From the NCBI GenBank assembly GCA_019828565.1, contig JAHDYR010000025.1, forward strand, positions 124,001 through 188,000: 64,000 nucleotides of DNA, read 5' to 3'. The notes beneath the pieces are model-generated. The model ran no database searches, was not told where the DNA came from, and saw nothing but the letters and a program-made list of their open reading frames with translations. A program made the position numbers and the translations under genes. Origin of the DNA: Carpediemonas membranifera (lineage: Eukaryota > Fornicata). Positions 54,479-62,922 of this stretch are shown here, piece after piece. Within the stretch, counting starts at the first letter, position 1. Each line of letters starts with the position of its first letter.

Positions 54479-55930
54479 ATGGAGGACGAGGACATTGACT
54501 TTGTCCAGCGGGAATTCGCACAAATTCTCACCTACCAAGAGCGAAAAAACAAGGAATTGGAGGAGTCGCTTGTTCAGATCGACGGGAAACACATTGCGGC
54601 CCGATCAGCCATTGAGAAGATCCAACAGACGCTCTATAAGGTTCATTCGATCATCCCAGACAGTATTAAGCCCGAAACACCCGACCAGCTTCGCATCAAG
54701 GAGCTTCTCGAGCCCCCATCGACTGTGAACGCCTTCGAGACGCTCTTCCCCCAATCGCACACCGGCGGCTACAGCTGGCCCGTCCGGCTGGAGTGCGAGT
54801 TCTGTCGGACCGACCGGGACCGGGAGCAGGCAGCGAAGGCCAAGCCGTACTCCTCGTTGTACGACACTCTCACGACCCTCGACGGGGAGCTTGACCTCGA
54901 GGCGGCCAGGGGAAAGTTCGGGGACGACGTCGTGGGGATGATAGACGATGTGGACAAGGAGATCTGGGGCGAGGCCAAGGTGGCGGCCATGGAGTCGGCG
55001 GACCAGAGGATGGGGCGGCTCTTCCCGCACCTGCCCAAGAGGACAAAGGTCGCCACTCTGCCGGGCCTGTCGATCGACCTAGACCGGTACCGGTTAGAAC
55101 ACCCGATGCTGCTCAAAACCCGGGCGGAGCTCGGACCCGTGACCAAGGGCGTCGTCTTCACCGTGAAGCTCCTCGTCGCCGCCCAGCGTCTGAAGGAAGT
55201 CTCCGCTCGCACCCAGAGGCGGCGTGAGATGGTCCTGTCCGTCGGCATCCAGCGCCGCGAGCTTTTCATGTACAGCGGGGCCGAGCGTCGGGAGCTCGAG
55301 CGGGCTGTTGAGATCCAGGAGCAGCGCATTGTCACGGACACCCTGGTGAACGACGTCGCCCGCAAGCAGCTGCTGGTACGGAGCTGCGAGGAGGCGCGGC
55401 GGTGGTACCGGGGCAGCCTCAAGGAGCACTTGCCCCCGAGCCGGGCCGACGTAGACCTGTCCGAGCAGCGTAAGAACAGACTGCAGACGCTGCTCAAGGT
55501 GGAGCGGGCGCAGGAGGAGGCACAGCTCAAACTCAAGACCAAGGCGAAGCCCGTGGTTCGTCGGACTCAGCGGTCAGTGTCGGATGCCGAGCGGCAGCAG
55601 GCTCTGCGAGCACGGTACCTTCAAATGGGCATTCCCCTCGCAGAGGCGAAGAGCCTGGCCGAGTCTGAGATGACTCTGAGCAAGTCAGCCCTGAACAAAG
55701 CGATCAGTGACGATAGACGCCTCAGCATCGTCTCAACGTCGGGGTCCAACTACGTCAGCATGATACAGGACCCCTTCGCCCGGGACGACGAGAGGGAACG
55801 GCCGGGGAAGCGGAGGTCGACCGTCAGCGGTGGCATGGCGAGGGTTCTGAGCCGTAGTCGGTTCCAGACAGTCGCCAGTGCGGAGGAGCTCGATTGCAGC
55901 AGTGTGGAGCCGACCCCAAGGGACGACTGA
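54479..55930 (+). CDS. Coiled-coil protein, unknown
   Basis: 483 residues from the ATG at 54479, which follows CAAAAACTGCAC (54443-54454) by 24 bp. Predominantly charged helix, with coiled coils at about 5-55 and 270-360. A central segment carries CEFCRTDRD. C-terminal third basic and Ser-rich (RRTQRSVSDAERQQALRARY). I see no catalytic motif. It could be a cytoskeletal or flagellar structural protein, but this is only a guess from composition. An earlier in-frame ATG at 54434 precedes the initiator. Confidence 0.6.
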   Translation: MEDEDIDFVQREFAQILTYQERKNKELEESLVQIDGKHIAARSAIEKIQQTLYKVHSIIPDSIKPETPDQLRIKELLEPPSTVNAFETLFPQSHTGGYSWPVRLECEFCRTDRDREQAAKAKPYSSLYDTLTTLDGELDLEAARGKFGDDVVGMIDDVDKEIWGEAKVAAMESADQRMGRLFPHLPKRTKVATLPGLSIDLDRYRLEHPMLLKTRAELGPVTKGVVFTVKLLVAAQRLKEVSARTQRRREMVLSVGIQRRELFMYSGAERRELERAVEIQEQRIVTDTLVNDVARKQLLVRSCEEARRWYRGSLKEHLPPSRADVDLSEQRKNRLQTLLKVERAQEEAQLKLKTKAKPVVRRTQRSVSDAERQQALRARYLQMGIPLAEAKSLAESEMTLSKSALNKAISDDRRLSIVSTSGSNYVSMIQDPFARDDERERPGKRRSTVSGGMARVLSRSRFQTVASAEELDCSSVEPTPRDD

Positions 55931-56050
55931 GTGATATATATATGACCAATACGATTTACTATGGCAGCTATAAACACTGAGTGACAGCATCGCATGATTT
56001 GCACCCGCTTTATGGCAATAAGTAAGAGAGATCCGCGGTTATATCGTACA

Positions 56051-56818
56051 TCACTGCCGGACAATCTTAGGAGTGAAGCTCGTCACCTCCTGGGCGGCCC
56101 CAGACCGCACCGGCACCCGTCGGGGCGTGGGTCTGGCCGCAGGGGTCGTCGGGGCAGGCGTCGGCGTCGGCGTGGGGGCCATGACCGCAGCAGGCTCGGC
56201 TTTAACCACAGCGGGCGGCGGCTTGGTCGGTTCCACGATGAACTTGTCTGCGATCATCTGCTCGAAGCGGGGCATGAGTCGGGACCCGTCCGCCTTGTCG
56301 CGGTGGGCGTGGTGGATGAATCTCATGATCTCGTCCTTGTATGACTCCAGGGAGACTCGGTTGACGTGCTTGGCGGCCAGACCCTCGAAGAACTCGAGCA
56401 CATGTTCGATTGTCGTCCCGAAGTCGTCCCTGGCGAGGGCCTCGACCTGGCGGGGGACGTCAGAGGCAATGCTGCCGGTGTATTTCGAGGCAAAGAACCG
56501 AATGAAGCTAGCTGGAAGAGGTGGGAGCGGGTCCTGTGGCGGTGGTGCCCCTTTCGCTGCGGCGTTCTTTCTTTCAATCGTCTGGGCGAGTGTGTTGCGG
56601 CGTTGGATGAGCTGGTCACGCTTTGTGCTGATAACCTCAATCTGATCATCGATCGTTGCCATGCAATCGTCGAATAGGCGCAGATCCTCAAGACTATTCC
56701 CCGTTTTCATAATCTCAGATGCAAGTAGCGCATTCATTGCTAGCACACAGCTTGCAAGTGATCCATTCGCTACTCTCAGCTGAGATACATCATCTGAGGC
56801 GCCCACACGCTTGGCCAT
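56051..56818 (-). CDS. Coiled-coil protein with Pro/Thr-rich tail, unknown
   Basis: 255 residues from the ATG at 56818. A helical coiled coil at about 45-90 (MATIDDQIEVISTKRDQLIQ) is followed by a globular helical region (DDFGTTIEHVLEFFEGLAAK). A PTPTPTPAPTTP linker and a basic tail ending PKIVRQ close the protein. Convergent with the gene ending at 55930. No family recognised. Confidence 0.5.
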   Translation of the reverse strand: MAKRVGASDDVSQLRVANGSLASCVLAMNALLASEIMKTGNSLEDLRLFDDCMATIDDQIEVISTKRDQLIQRRNTLAQTIERKNAAAKGAPPPQDPLPPLPASFIRFFASKYTGSIASDVPRQVEALARDDFGTTIEHVLEFFEGLAAKHVNRVSLESYKDEIMRFIHHAHRDKADGSRLMPRFEQMIADKFIVEPTKPPPAVVKAEPAAVMAPTPTPTPAPTTPAARPTPRRVPVRSGAAQEVTSFTPKIVRQ

Positions 56819-56946
56819 CAAGCACGCGATCTTCTGTTCCAAAATCCACAATTTCTTGAAAGAAAACGTAAGTCACCCAGCCAGCTGGATAACGGAGCCA
56901 ACTGCATGGTGTTTGGAGTCTAGTCGAGCGCTTGTCTTCATGTCGG

Positions 56947-56958
56947 TAAAACTGCGAA
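56947..56958 (+). promoter_or_regulatory. Initiator-like element of TRM1
   Basis: TAAAACTGCGAA, ending 32 bp before the ATG at 56991. Confidence 0.45.
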
Positions 56959-56990
56959 AGCACCGGAATCACCGTCGCCATTCTACCTAG

Positions 56991-58550
56991 ATGCCGAAGC
57001 GTCGTGAGAAAGTGCGTACTACCGTTGTTGGTGAGAAAGTGGAGGGGCTGGATGGTTTTCGTGTGATCACAGAGGGGAAGGCGCACAGTCTCTTCCCCGA
57101 CGTCGAGAGTGTCTTCTACAACCCGGTACAGGTCTTCAACAGAGACTTCTCGGTCCTCAACCTAATGGTTTTCGCGAAGGAGCGCGCTGAGCAGCTCGGC
57201 GAGAAGTACACCGGTCTGAATGTCCTCGAGGCCCTCAGCGCAACCGGCCTTCGCTCGATGCGGTATGCCCTGGAGTGCCCCGACATCAAGACGCTCACTG
57301 TGAACGACTACGACCCCGGAGCTGTCGAAGTGATTAAGAAGAACATCGAGTACAACAAGCTGGCCGACCTCGACGTCGACGTCCGCCCCAGCTGCGCAGA
57401 CGCCGTCGCGTACATGCATGCCGCCAAGGCCCGCAATGAGGTGCTCGATATCATTGATTGCGACCCCTTTGGCGCCCCCACGCCCTTTGTGGACAGCATG
57501 CTGGCGGCCATCGACCACGGCGGCATGCTCCTCGTCACCTGCACCGACCTCGGGGTCCTCGCGGGCAACCACCCCGGTACATGCTTCGCCAAGTACGGCG
57601 CGGTCGCGTGCAAGACCCCCGCCTGCCATGAGATGGCCCTCCGCATCTGCCTGGCCTCACTCGCCACGGCCGCTGCCCGCTACAAGAAGTACATCGTGCC
57701 GATGGTCAGCGTGTCCGTCGACTTCTACGTCCGCGTCGTTGTCCGCGTCTACTCGTCCGCGGCCAAGGTGAAGGGCACGGTCGGCAGCCTCGGCATGATC
57801 CACCACTGCTCGGGCTGCAAGTCCTGGCAGGTCCAGCCCCTCGCATGCCCCAAGGAGAAGAACGGGAGCACCTCATGGCATGCCTCGACCCTGACGCCGA
57901 CGGGGCGGTGCCCGCACTGCAGCCACCCCCTCATGCTGTCGGGACCGGCATGGATCGGGGCCCTGCATGACAAGACACACCTGGCGAAACTAGAGGCGCT
58001 GCTGGCCACTGCGCCGACTGAGCTACCGCACCTGAAGACGGCCCCGCAGCTGCTCGGGTATGTCCGGGTGATGGCGGCGGAGGTCGAGGCGCCACTGTAC
58101 CACTGCGTCGACACGCTCGTGGCCGTGATGCACTGCCCCTCCATCCCCAGAAACACCCTCATAGCCGGACTGCTGTCTCATGCCGAGAAGCTCGGGAAGA
58201 CGTACGCCGTGAGCCGAACGCACGCCTCCGCCCGGGGACTGAAGATCGACGCCCCCGCGGAGGCCGTGTGGGACGTCCTGCGGGCCTGGGTACGAGAGAA
58301 CCCCGTCAGCAAGAAGGCCGGGCCGAACACACCTGCCCGAGCCATCGCCGCGGGGACGGGGCTAGTGGCGCCAGAGGACATCGACCTGACCCACGCCGTG
58401 CCCGACGGGACGCTGTGCACGGAGGCGCTGTTCCTGCCCAAGCCGGACTACTGGGGGCCGGGGTCCCTGCCTAAGAGGGGGGCGGGCAAGACCAAGCGGG
58501 AGTCGCCCCAGGCCGGGAAGAAGGCGAAGAGCGAAGAGGACGAGGAGTAA
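56991..58550 (+). CDS. TRM1: tRNA (guanine26-N2)-dimethyltransferase Trm1
   Basis: 519 residues. S-adenosylmethionine-dependent enzyme making m2,2G at position 26 of tRNAs. Rossmann motifs: LNVLEALSATGLRSMRYALE, NDYDPGAVEVI, catalytic-region IDCDPFGAPTPFVDS and LVTCTDLGVLAGN. A zinc ribbon follows (HHCSGCKSW, CPHCSHPL). The Lys-rich C-terminus (KRGAGKTKRESPQAGKKAKS) could be a nuclear localisation signal; Trm1 acts in nucleus and mitochondria of other eukaryotes. Single exon, full length. Confidence 0.95.
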   Translation: MPKRREKVRTTVVGEKVEGLDGFRVITEGKAHSLFPDVESVFYNPVQVFNRDFSVLNLMVFAKERAEQLGEKYTGLNVLEALSATGLRSMRYALECPDIKTLTVNDYDPGAVEVIKKNIEYNKLADLDVDVRPSCADAVAYMHAAKARNEVLDIIDCDPFGAPTPFVDSMLAAIDHGGMLLVTCTDLGVLAGNHPGTCFAKYGAVACKTPACHEMALRICLASLATAAARYKKYIVPMVSVSVDFYVRVVVRVYSSAAKVKGTVGSLGMIHHCSGCKSWQVQPLACPKEKNGSTSWHASTLTPTGRCPHCSHPLMLSGPAWIGALHDKTHLAKLEALLATAPTELPHLKTAPQLLGYVRVMAAEVEAPLYHCVDTLVAVMHCPSIPRNTLIAGLLSHAEKLGKTYAVSRTHASARGLKIDAPAEAVWDVLRAWVRENPVSKKAGPNTPARAIAAGTGLVAPEDIDLTHAVPDGTLCTEALFLPKPDYWGPGSLPKRGAGKTKRESPQAGKKAKSEEDEE

Positions 58551-58676
58551 ACGCAGAATAGGTAGTATGGCGTTGTTTAAATGCTGCGGCTGCCATGTTT
58601 CGGTCACCTAGTCCAACGGCCTTTGCCTGAGGGCGTCGATCATGTTCACCTTCGTCTGTACGGTCGGGCAGCAACA

Positions 58677-59015
58677 TCAACGTCTACCACGCTCCCACAG
58701 CACATTAGCCTCTTGTAAACACACCGGTTTGACATCCCCAGCCTCGGTGGAGCACTCAGACGGCAGTACGGCGCCGATTGACGAGGCGGTCGTGAACGGG
58801 ACGACAACTAGATGGTTAGCACCGCAAAGCATGATGCCTACTGCTATCAATCCAGCCCCAAATATGGAAATGATCGATGATAGAAACACTTTGTCAGGGA
58901 AAACGACCACAGACCGCATCATGTCGGTGGGCACGACGACGAAGACAGCGTAGAGCGCAAAAAGCACCCAGACAAACATACCAGCAGCTAAAAAGCGATA
59001 CTTTGCTGCATTCAT
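58677..59015 (-). CDS. Small two-TM membrane protein
   Basis: 112 residues from the ATG at 59015. Two hydrophobic helices (FLAAGMFVWVLFALYAVFVV and SSIISIFGAGLIAVGIMLCG) joined by a short loop with FPDK. The size, hairpin topology and loop recall DPM2/PIG-P-type ER subunits, but sequence support is weak. C-terminal 35 residues soluble. Upstream 59016-59673 holds only the 3' element of the next gene (59643-59649) and no recognisable feature. Confidence 0.4.
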   Translation of the reverse strand: MNAAKYRFLAAGMFVWVLFALYAVFVVVPTDMMRSVVVFPDKVFLSSIISIFGAGLIAVGIMLCGANHLVVVPFTTASSIGAVLPSECSTEAGDVKPVCLQEANVLWERGRR

Positions 59016-59642
59016 CCTTGTAGAAACGGCAATTGCCGTGCTATGGGTCTGGGCGAGGTGCACTTTATGGAAAAGGCCAAGTAGTTTGTTTGACACGAAT
59101 CGGCGATCAACCCTGAACTGAGTAGAATGGCCGTGGATCTCATCCAGTGCGATGGGTCGACCTGTCTGAGATCATCAACTATTCGAGTCAGTAACGACTG
59201 TGCGGTGCAAGGAGAGCCTGTGGATGATGTCGGAGTTGCCGGAAAGGAACCGCGTGGGTAGTAAGGTAACAAGTAACTTATCAGATTTGGATCACCGGGC
59301 AGAGTGGCGATAGCACCATCAGGAGGCCACTTGAACACGAAGAAAACAATCAATGAAAATGACGGTGAATGTTACAAAGCGAGTGGTTTCCACCTGGCCA
59401 TTCAGTTTAGGACCGACCAGTGCTGCCCAGTGCTGCCAGTGTCAGCCCAACATGACGTCCCAGTCTGGTCGACTTCACCCCTCGGGACGACCCACAGGCC
59501 AGAGTATCAGTCTAAACGACTCCCGCAGCCTTGATCGGACCAGGAATCCGGGCCCGGGGACACACACTGATTGACAGCCCTATCCGCACCCACGTGACGC
59601 CAACCCAGCCACGGCCCAGTATAGCGCTACACCGCCCGGAAT

Positions 59643-59649
59643 ATTTACT
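59643..59649 (-). terminator. Putative polyadenylation element AGTAAAT after the FAR1-like gene
   Basis: Exact match to the Giardia-type AGTRAAY on the minus strand, 25 bp past the stop at 59674. Confidence 0.4.
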
Positions 59650-59673
59650 GACAACGACATCCGACCAGGCCTG

Positions 59674-60369
59674 TCATCCGAAACCCTCACCCAACCCAAG
59701 CGTATAGCTGCCGTCGTCGGACGTATGCGGCTTCATGAACTGTTCGAGCTGGTCCAGGAGGGCTTGTGTGAGGCTGTCGTCGCCTGACACCTGATGTATG
59801 GTCGCCTGGGCCTTTTGCCATAGCCGCATAAAGGCCTCGGCGTTCGTATCCTCGTGTAATGGCATGCTCGTCGCGTCGCTGACACCGCCGACTGTGATCA
59901 ATGGCAAGTTTGCTGGCAGTACTGGCTGTAATGGCTGAGGCCGGTTGCTGAACGCCTTGGCGAGCTTCTCCAGCCTTGGCGTGATGTACTCGGGCGGGAC
60001 GGGCTGGTGGCCGGTGTGCTCGAGCTGCAGATAGCGGCTGATCTTCCACTTCTTCGTCGTAGATGACTGCAAGTTCGCGTTCACCACCCAGGAACAGCCG
60101 CAGCGTTGTTTCGCGCGTCGGCCTGGGGCTGGTGGCGGGTCATCTTCTTCGGGTCCCCAGCAATTACACCGCAAAGAGATGGAACGGTTGTTATATTTCC
60201 TCTTGAACACCTTAAACCCACGCATTTCGGCGTACAGCTCGATATATCGGAAGGCATCCTCTTTCTCACTGAACGAAAGGCCCGGAGTGAGCTCACACGA
60301 GCCAATATTGCCCAATAGGCTTACAACATCAGGGTGTGGATTCACAATCACACCCTCGTCGGATTCCAT
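59674..60369 (-). CDS. FAR1/WRKY-GCM1-type zinc-finger DNA-binding protein
   Basis: 231 residues from the ATG at 60369. The N-terminal domain at about 30-120 has the FAR1 pattern: FSEKEDAFRYIELYAEMRGF, a KRKYNN strand, LRCNCWG, RCGCSWVV, WKISRYLQLEHTGHQ. Zinc ligands would be the Cys of CNC and CGC and the two His of EHTGH. FAR1 domains descend from Mutator-like transposases; no DDE catalytic domain remains, so this looks like a domesticated transcription factor. Its ATG lies 45 bp from the border of the duplicated NUP54 promoter region. Confidence 0.65.
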   Translation of the reverse strand: MESDEGVIVNPHPDVVSLLGNIGSCELTPGLSFSEKEDAFRYIELYAEMRGFKVFKRKYNNRSISLRCNCWGPEEDDPPPAPGRRAKQRCGCSWVVNANLQSSTTKKWKISRYLQLEHTGHQPVPPEYITPRLEKLAKAFSNRPQPLQPVLPANLPLITVGGVSDATSMPLHEDTNAEAFMRLWQKAQATIHQVSGDDSLTQALLDQLEQFMKPHTSDDGSYTLGLGEGFG

Positions 60370-60413
60370 TCCCCCGTTGCTCTGCGGTCTGGTGCGTAAA
60401 AGCATCACACCCA

Positions 60414-61467
60414 AATTTCACGACTCGAACGCGTTCAGTGATGCCGACCTAGCCCTTAGGCCAGCCAGACGGTGCCACTGCCGGCTGGCTCTCGTTCGTG
60501 CTAAACTGCACATTGTAGAAGCTTTTGGCAAAGCGCAGCTAGAATGAGGTTTGTTCCAACGTCCAGTGCACCATCACACAGCTTTGGCCAGTTTGGTTCT
60601 GGATCGTCGTTTTCGTTCGGCGCGAACGCTGCTAAGCCGCAAGGAGCAGCGACGCCCTCGTTTGGCGCTCCCGCCGGCGGCTTCGGCAGCACACCTGCAC
60701 CAGCAAACACCGGGTTCGGCGCACAGCCCGCATCGGGCGGCAACACTACCGGCTTCGGCGCTTCCGCGACCACCACGCCAGCAAACACAGGCTTCAGCGG
60801 GCAGTCCACCGGGTTCGGCGCCTCCACCGGCACTGCTGGCGCGAGCACTGGCTTCGGCGGCTTTGGTGCGAGCGCTCAGAAGCCCGCTGGAACCACAGGC
60901 TTCGGCGCCCCCGCCACTGGCACTTCCACCACCACGACAGGCTTTGGTGCGCCCGCGGCTGGCGCTTCTACGACCACAACAGGCTTCGGTGCGCCTGCTT
61001 CGGGGTCCACTGGCTTCGGCGCTGCGGCAGGATCTACTGGGTTCGGCGCGAAGCCTGCTGGCACCACTGGCTTCGGCTCCACAGCCACGACCGGGTCGAC
61101 TGGGTTCGGCAGCACCACACAGCCGGGTGCGGCCACCACTGGCTTTGGGGCGAAGCCCGCAACGACTGGCTTCGGCGCCTCGACTGGCACAACTGGCACG
61201 GCCGGATTTGGCGCGTCTACTGCGTCAACGGGCTTTGGGAGCTCGATTTCAACTACTGGTTTCGGCGCGGCTAAGCCCGCAACGGGCTTCGGCGCTTCAA
61301 CCTCAACTGGATTTGGATCGACCGGCACATCCGGCTTCGGCTCGTCTGGCTTCGGCGCCAAGCCCGCCGGCACTACAGGCTTTGGCGCGAGCACGGGCTT
61401 CGGGTCCTCCAGCGGCTTCGGCGCGTCAGCATCAACCGGCTTCGGCCAGCAGGCTCAGCAGCAGGCC
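60414..61467 (+). repeat. Duplicated promoter plus FG-repeat segment, NUP54 copy (1054 bp)
   Basis: Counterpart of 28621-29548. It is 126 bp longer because of three in-frame FG-repeat insertions. The 130-bp upstream part, including the initiator, is identical as far as I can read. Confidence 0.95.
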
Positions 61468-62178
61468 CTTGCACCACACGTCCCCCCGCTGGCCCGTGCC
61501 GAGCTGATCTCCCACCAGTTGACCCCCGGCGACCCCCAGTGTGTATTCCCCGGCCACGTGCTCTTCAACTACCAGCCGGCGGCCTGCACCCCCAACCCGC
61601 CGCCCGGCCAGGATCCCGCCGTGTGGCGGGCCGTCCAGCGACACAACCCGGACCCGACTAAGTACGTCCCCGTCATTGCCAGGTCGTTCGAGGACCTCCA
61701 GGCGCGTATCCAGTCGCAGCACCAGCAGGGTGACGTCAACACAAAGGCTGCTGAGAGTCTCCGCGAGAGGACGGTGGCCGCCAGTAAGAAGATCGAGCAG
61801 TGCAACAGCAGGGCGTGGGCCGCCCGGCACAGGCAGCTCGAGATGTCCGGGGCGTTGCTTCATTTCATCAACGGGCTCGAGGCCCTCAGGATGACGGGCG
61901 TGCCGGAGACAGCGTTCGAGCAGCAGATGGCCCGCCGCATCGGGGTGCTTAAGGAGAAGATCGCGGGGGAGGGCAACCTGTACGATCGGGCAACCCGACT
62001 CGATGGACGAGTGAGCAACGGACCTGTGGCAGACGATGTCAAGCTCGAGAAGGACGTCGACGAGAAGGTGCGCGGCTGCTTGGAGCAGATGCTGGCCACC
62101 ACGAGAGAGCTGCAGGCGGTGCTCCGCGGCGACAGCAAGGCGATCGGGCAGATCCTGGCGACACAGGACAGTAGATAG
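60544..62178 (+). CDS. NUP54: FG nucleoporin Nup54-like
   Basis: 544 residues. FG domain 1-308 is nearly identical to that of the NUP58 gene. The C-terminal 236 residues differ completely and match Nup54: DPQCVFPGHVLFNYQPAACT, NPDPTKYVPVIARSFEDLQA, then coiled coil (LRERTVAASKKIEQCNSRAW, RIGVLKEKIAGEG). Nup54 binds Nup58 and Nup62 in the central transport channel, so two partners of one complex share one FG cassette and promoter. Initiator element at 60501-60512. Confidence 0.85.
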   Translation: MRFVPTSSAPSHSFGQFGSGSSFSFGANAAKPQGAATPSFGAPAGGFGSTPAPANTGFGAQPASGGNTTGFGASATTTPANTGFSGQSTGFGASTGTAGASTGFGGFGASAQKPAGTTGFGAPATGTSTTTTGFGAPAAGASTTTTGFGAPASGSTGFGAAAGSTGFGAKPAGTTGFGSTATTGSTGFGSTTQPGAATTGFGAKPATTGFGASTGTTGTAGFGASTASTGFGSSISTTGFGAAKPATGFGASTSTGFGSTGTSGFGSSGFGAKPAGTTGFGASTGFGSSSGFGASASTGFGQQAQQQALAPHVPPLARAELISHQLTPGDPQCVFPGHVLFNYQPAACTPNPPPGQDPAVWRAVQRHNPDPTKYVPVIARSFEDLQARIQSQHQQGDVNTKAAESLRERTVAASKKIEQCNSRAWAARHRQLEMSGALLHFINGLEALRMTGVPETAFEQQMARRIGVLKEKIAGEGNLYDRATRLDGRVSNGPVADDVKLEKDVDEKVRGCLEQMLATTRELQAVLRGDSKAIGQILATQDSR

Positions 62179-62262
62179 GCTTACTAAAGGACTGAGAGGG
62201 CAAGTGTGGGTCCCGGGCTGCAGGGCATGATTTATTGGTCGAATCGATCTCAAAATTTTCGG

Positions 62263-62274
62263 TTAAACTGCACC
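62263..62274 (+). promoter_or_regulatory. Initiator-like element of the PIERCE1-like gene
   Basis: TTAAACTGCACC, ending 18 bp before the ATG at 62293. Confidence 0.45.
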
Positions 62275-62292
62275 GAAACGGAATTCTCAACA

Positions 62293-62700
62293 ATGACGAC
62301 TGAGCCAGCAATAGCTTCAAACCCTGCAGCGGGAAACACAGGAAACACGAATACTGAGCGGCCTATGACTGCTGAAAGCACTACAGGCAGCTGCAAAGCC
62401 GCTGATATGAACACAGCTTCTCGCCCGAGCACCGTTAACCCCAACGGCGCTGCGAGGACCACAAATGGGAAGAGAAATCTCCCTGAGCGTTTCCGGGATC
62501 CCTCCAAATTCAAGAGCTTCGCGAAGAAGCAGCACCCGCTCTATACCACGACCTCCAGCCAGATCGGCGCCCGCGTCCCGTCCGCCCACGAGCTGCCGAC
62601 CTCGTTCTATGGCAAGAGTGGCCGTTTCACCACAGGTCTGGCCGGTTTGTTCTACCGAAACAACGGACTGAACACCTCTGCCGACAAGCCCAAGGTCTAG
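62293..62700 (+). CDS. PIERCE1/2-like microtubule inner protein of cilia
   Basis: 135 residues from the ATG at 62293. A disordered Thr/Asn-rich N-terminus of 60 residues precedes the family core: LPERFRDPSKFKSF, YTTTSSQIGARVPSAHELPT, SFYGKSGRFTTGLAG, LFYRNNGLNT. This matches PIERCE1 (C9orf116), where human reads YGSRAPTVHEMP and FRNNTLN. Pierce proteins sit inside axonemal doublet microtubules linking them to outer-arm docking sites. With AHI1 it indicates a motile flagellum. An AGTAAAC element lies 18 bp after the stop. Confidence 0.8.
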   Translation: MTTEPAIASNPAAGNTGNTNTERPMTAESTTGSCKAADMNTASRPSTVNPNGAARTTNGKRNLPERFRDPSKFKSFAKKQHPLYTTTSSQIGARVPSAHELPTSFYGKSGRFTTGLAGLFYRNNGLNTSADKPKV

Positions 62701-62718
62701 AGGCGCGTGTATCAAAGC

Positions 62719-62725
62719 AAGTAAA
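62719..62725 (+). terminator. Putative polyadenylation element AGTAAAC
   Basis: Exact match to the Giardia-type AGTRAAY, 18 bp after the stop of the PIERCE1-like gene. Confidence 0.4.
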
Positions 62726-62922
62726 CATTCTATCGGACTGTCCCATCGGTATCGTTTTGTGCTCCATGGACGATAAGCTGGGTCCGAGGTGGGACTGGGT
62801 CTCACCCACCCCGATACTGCCACGTCGGGGGAATCGGGCATGGCAGGCTATGCCTCGGGCGGGTCCTAGATATTCTCGGGCCGAATCAGATCTTCTCTGG
62901 CTAACCCCGTGGAACTCCGTCG

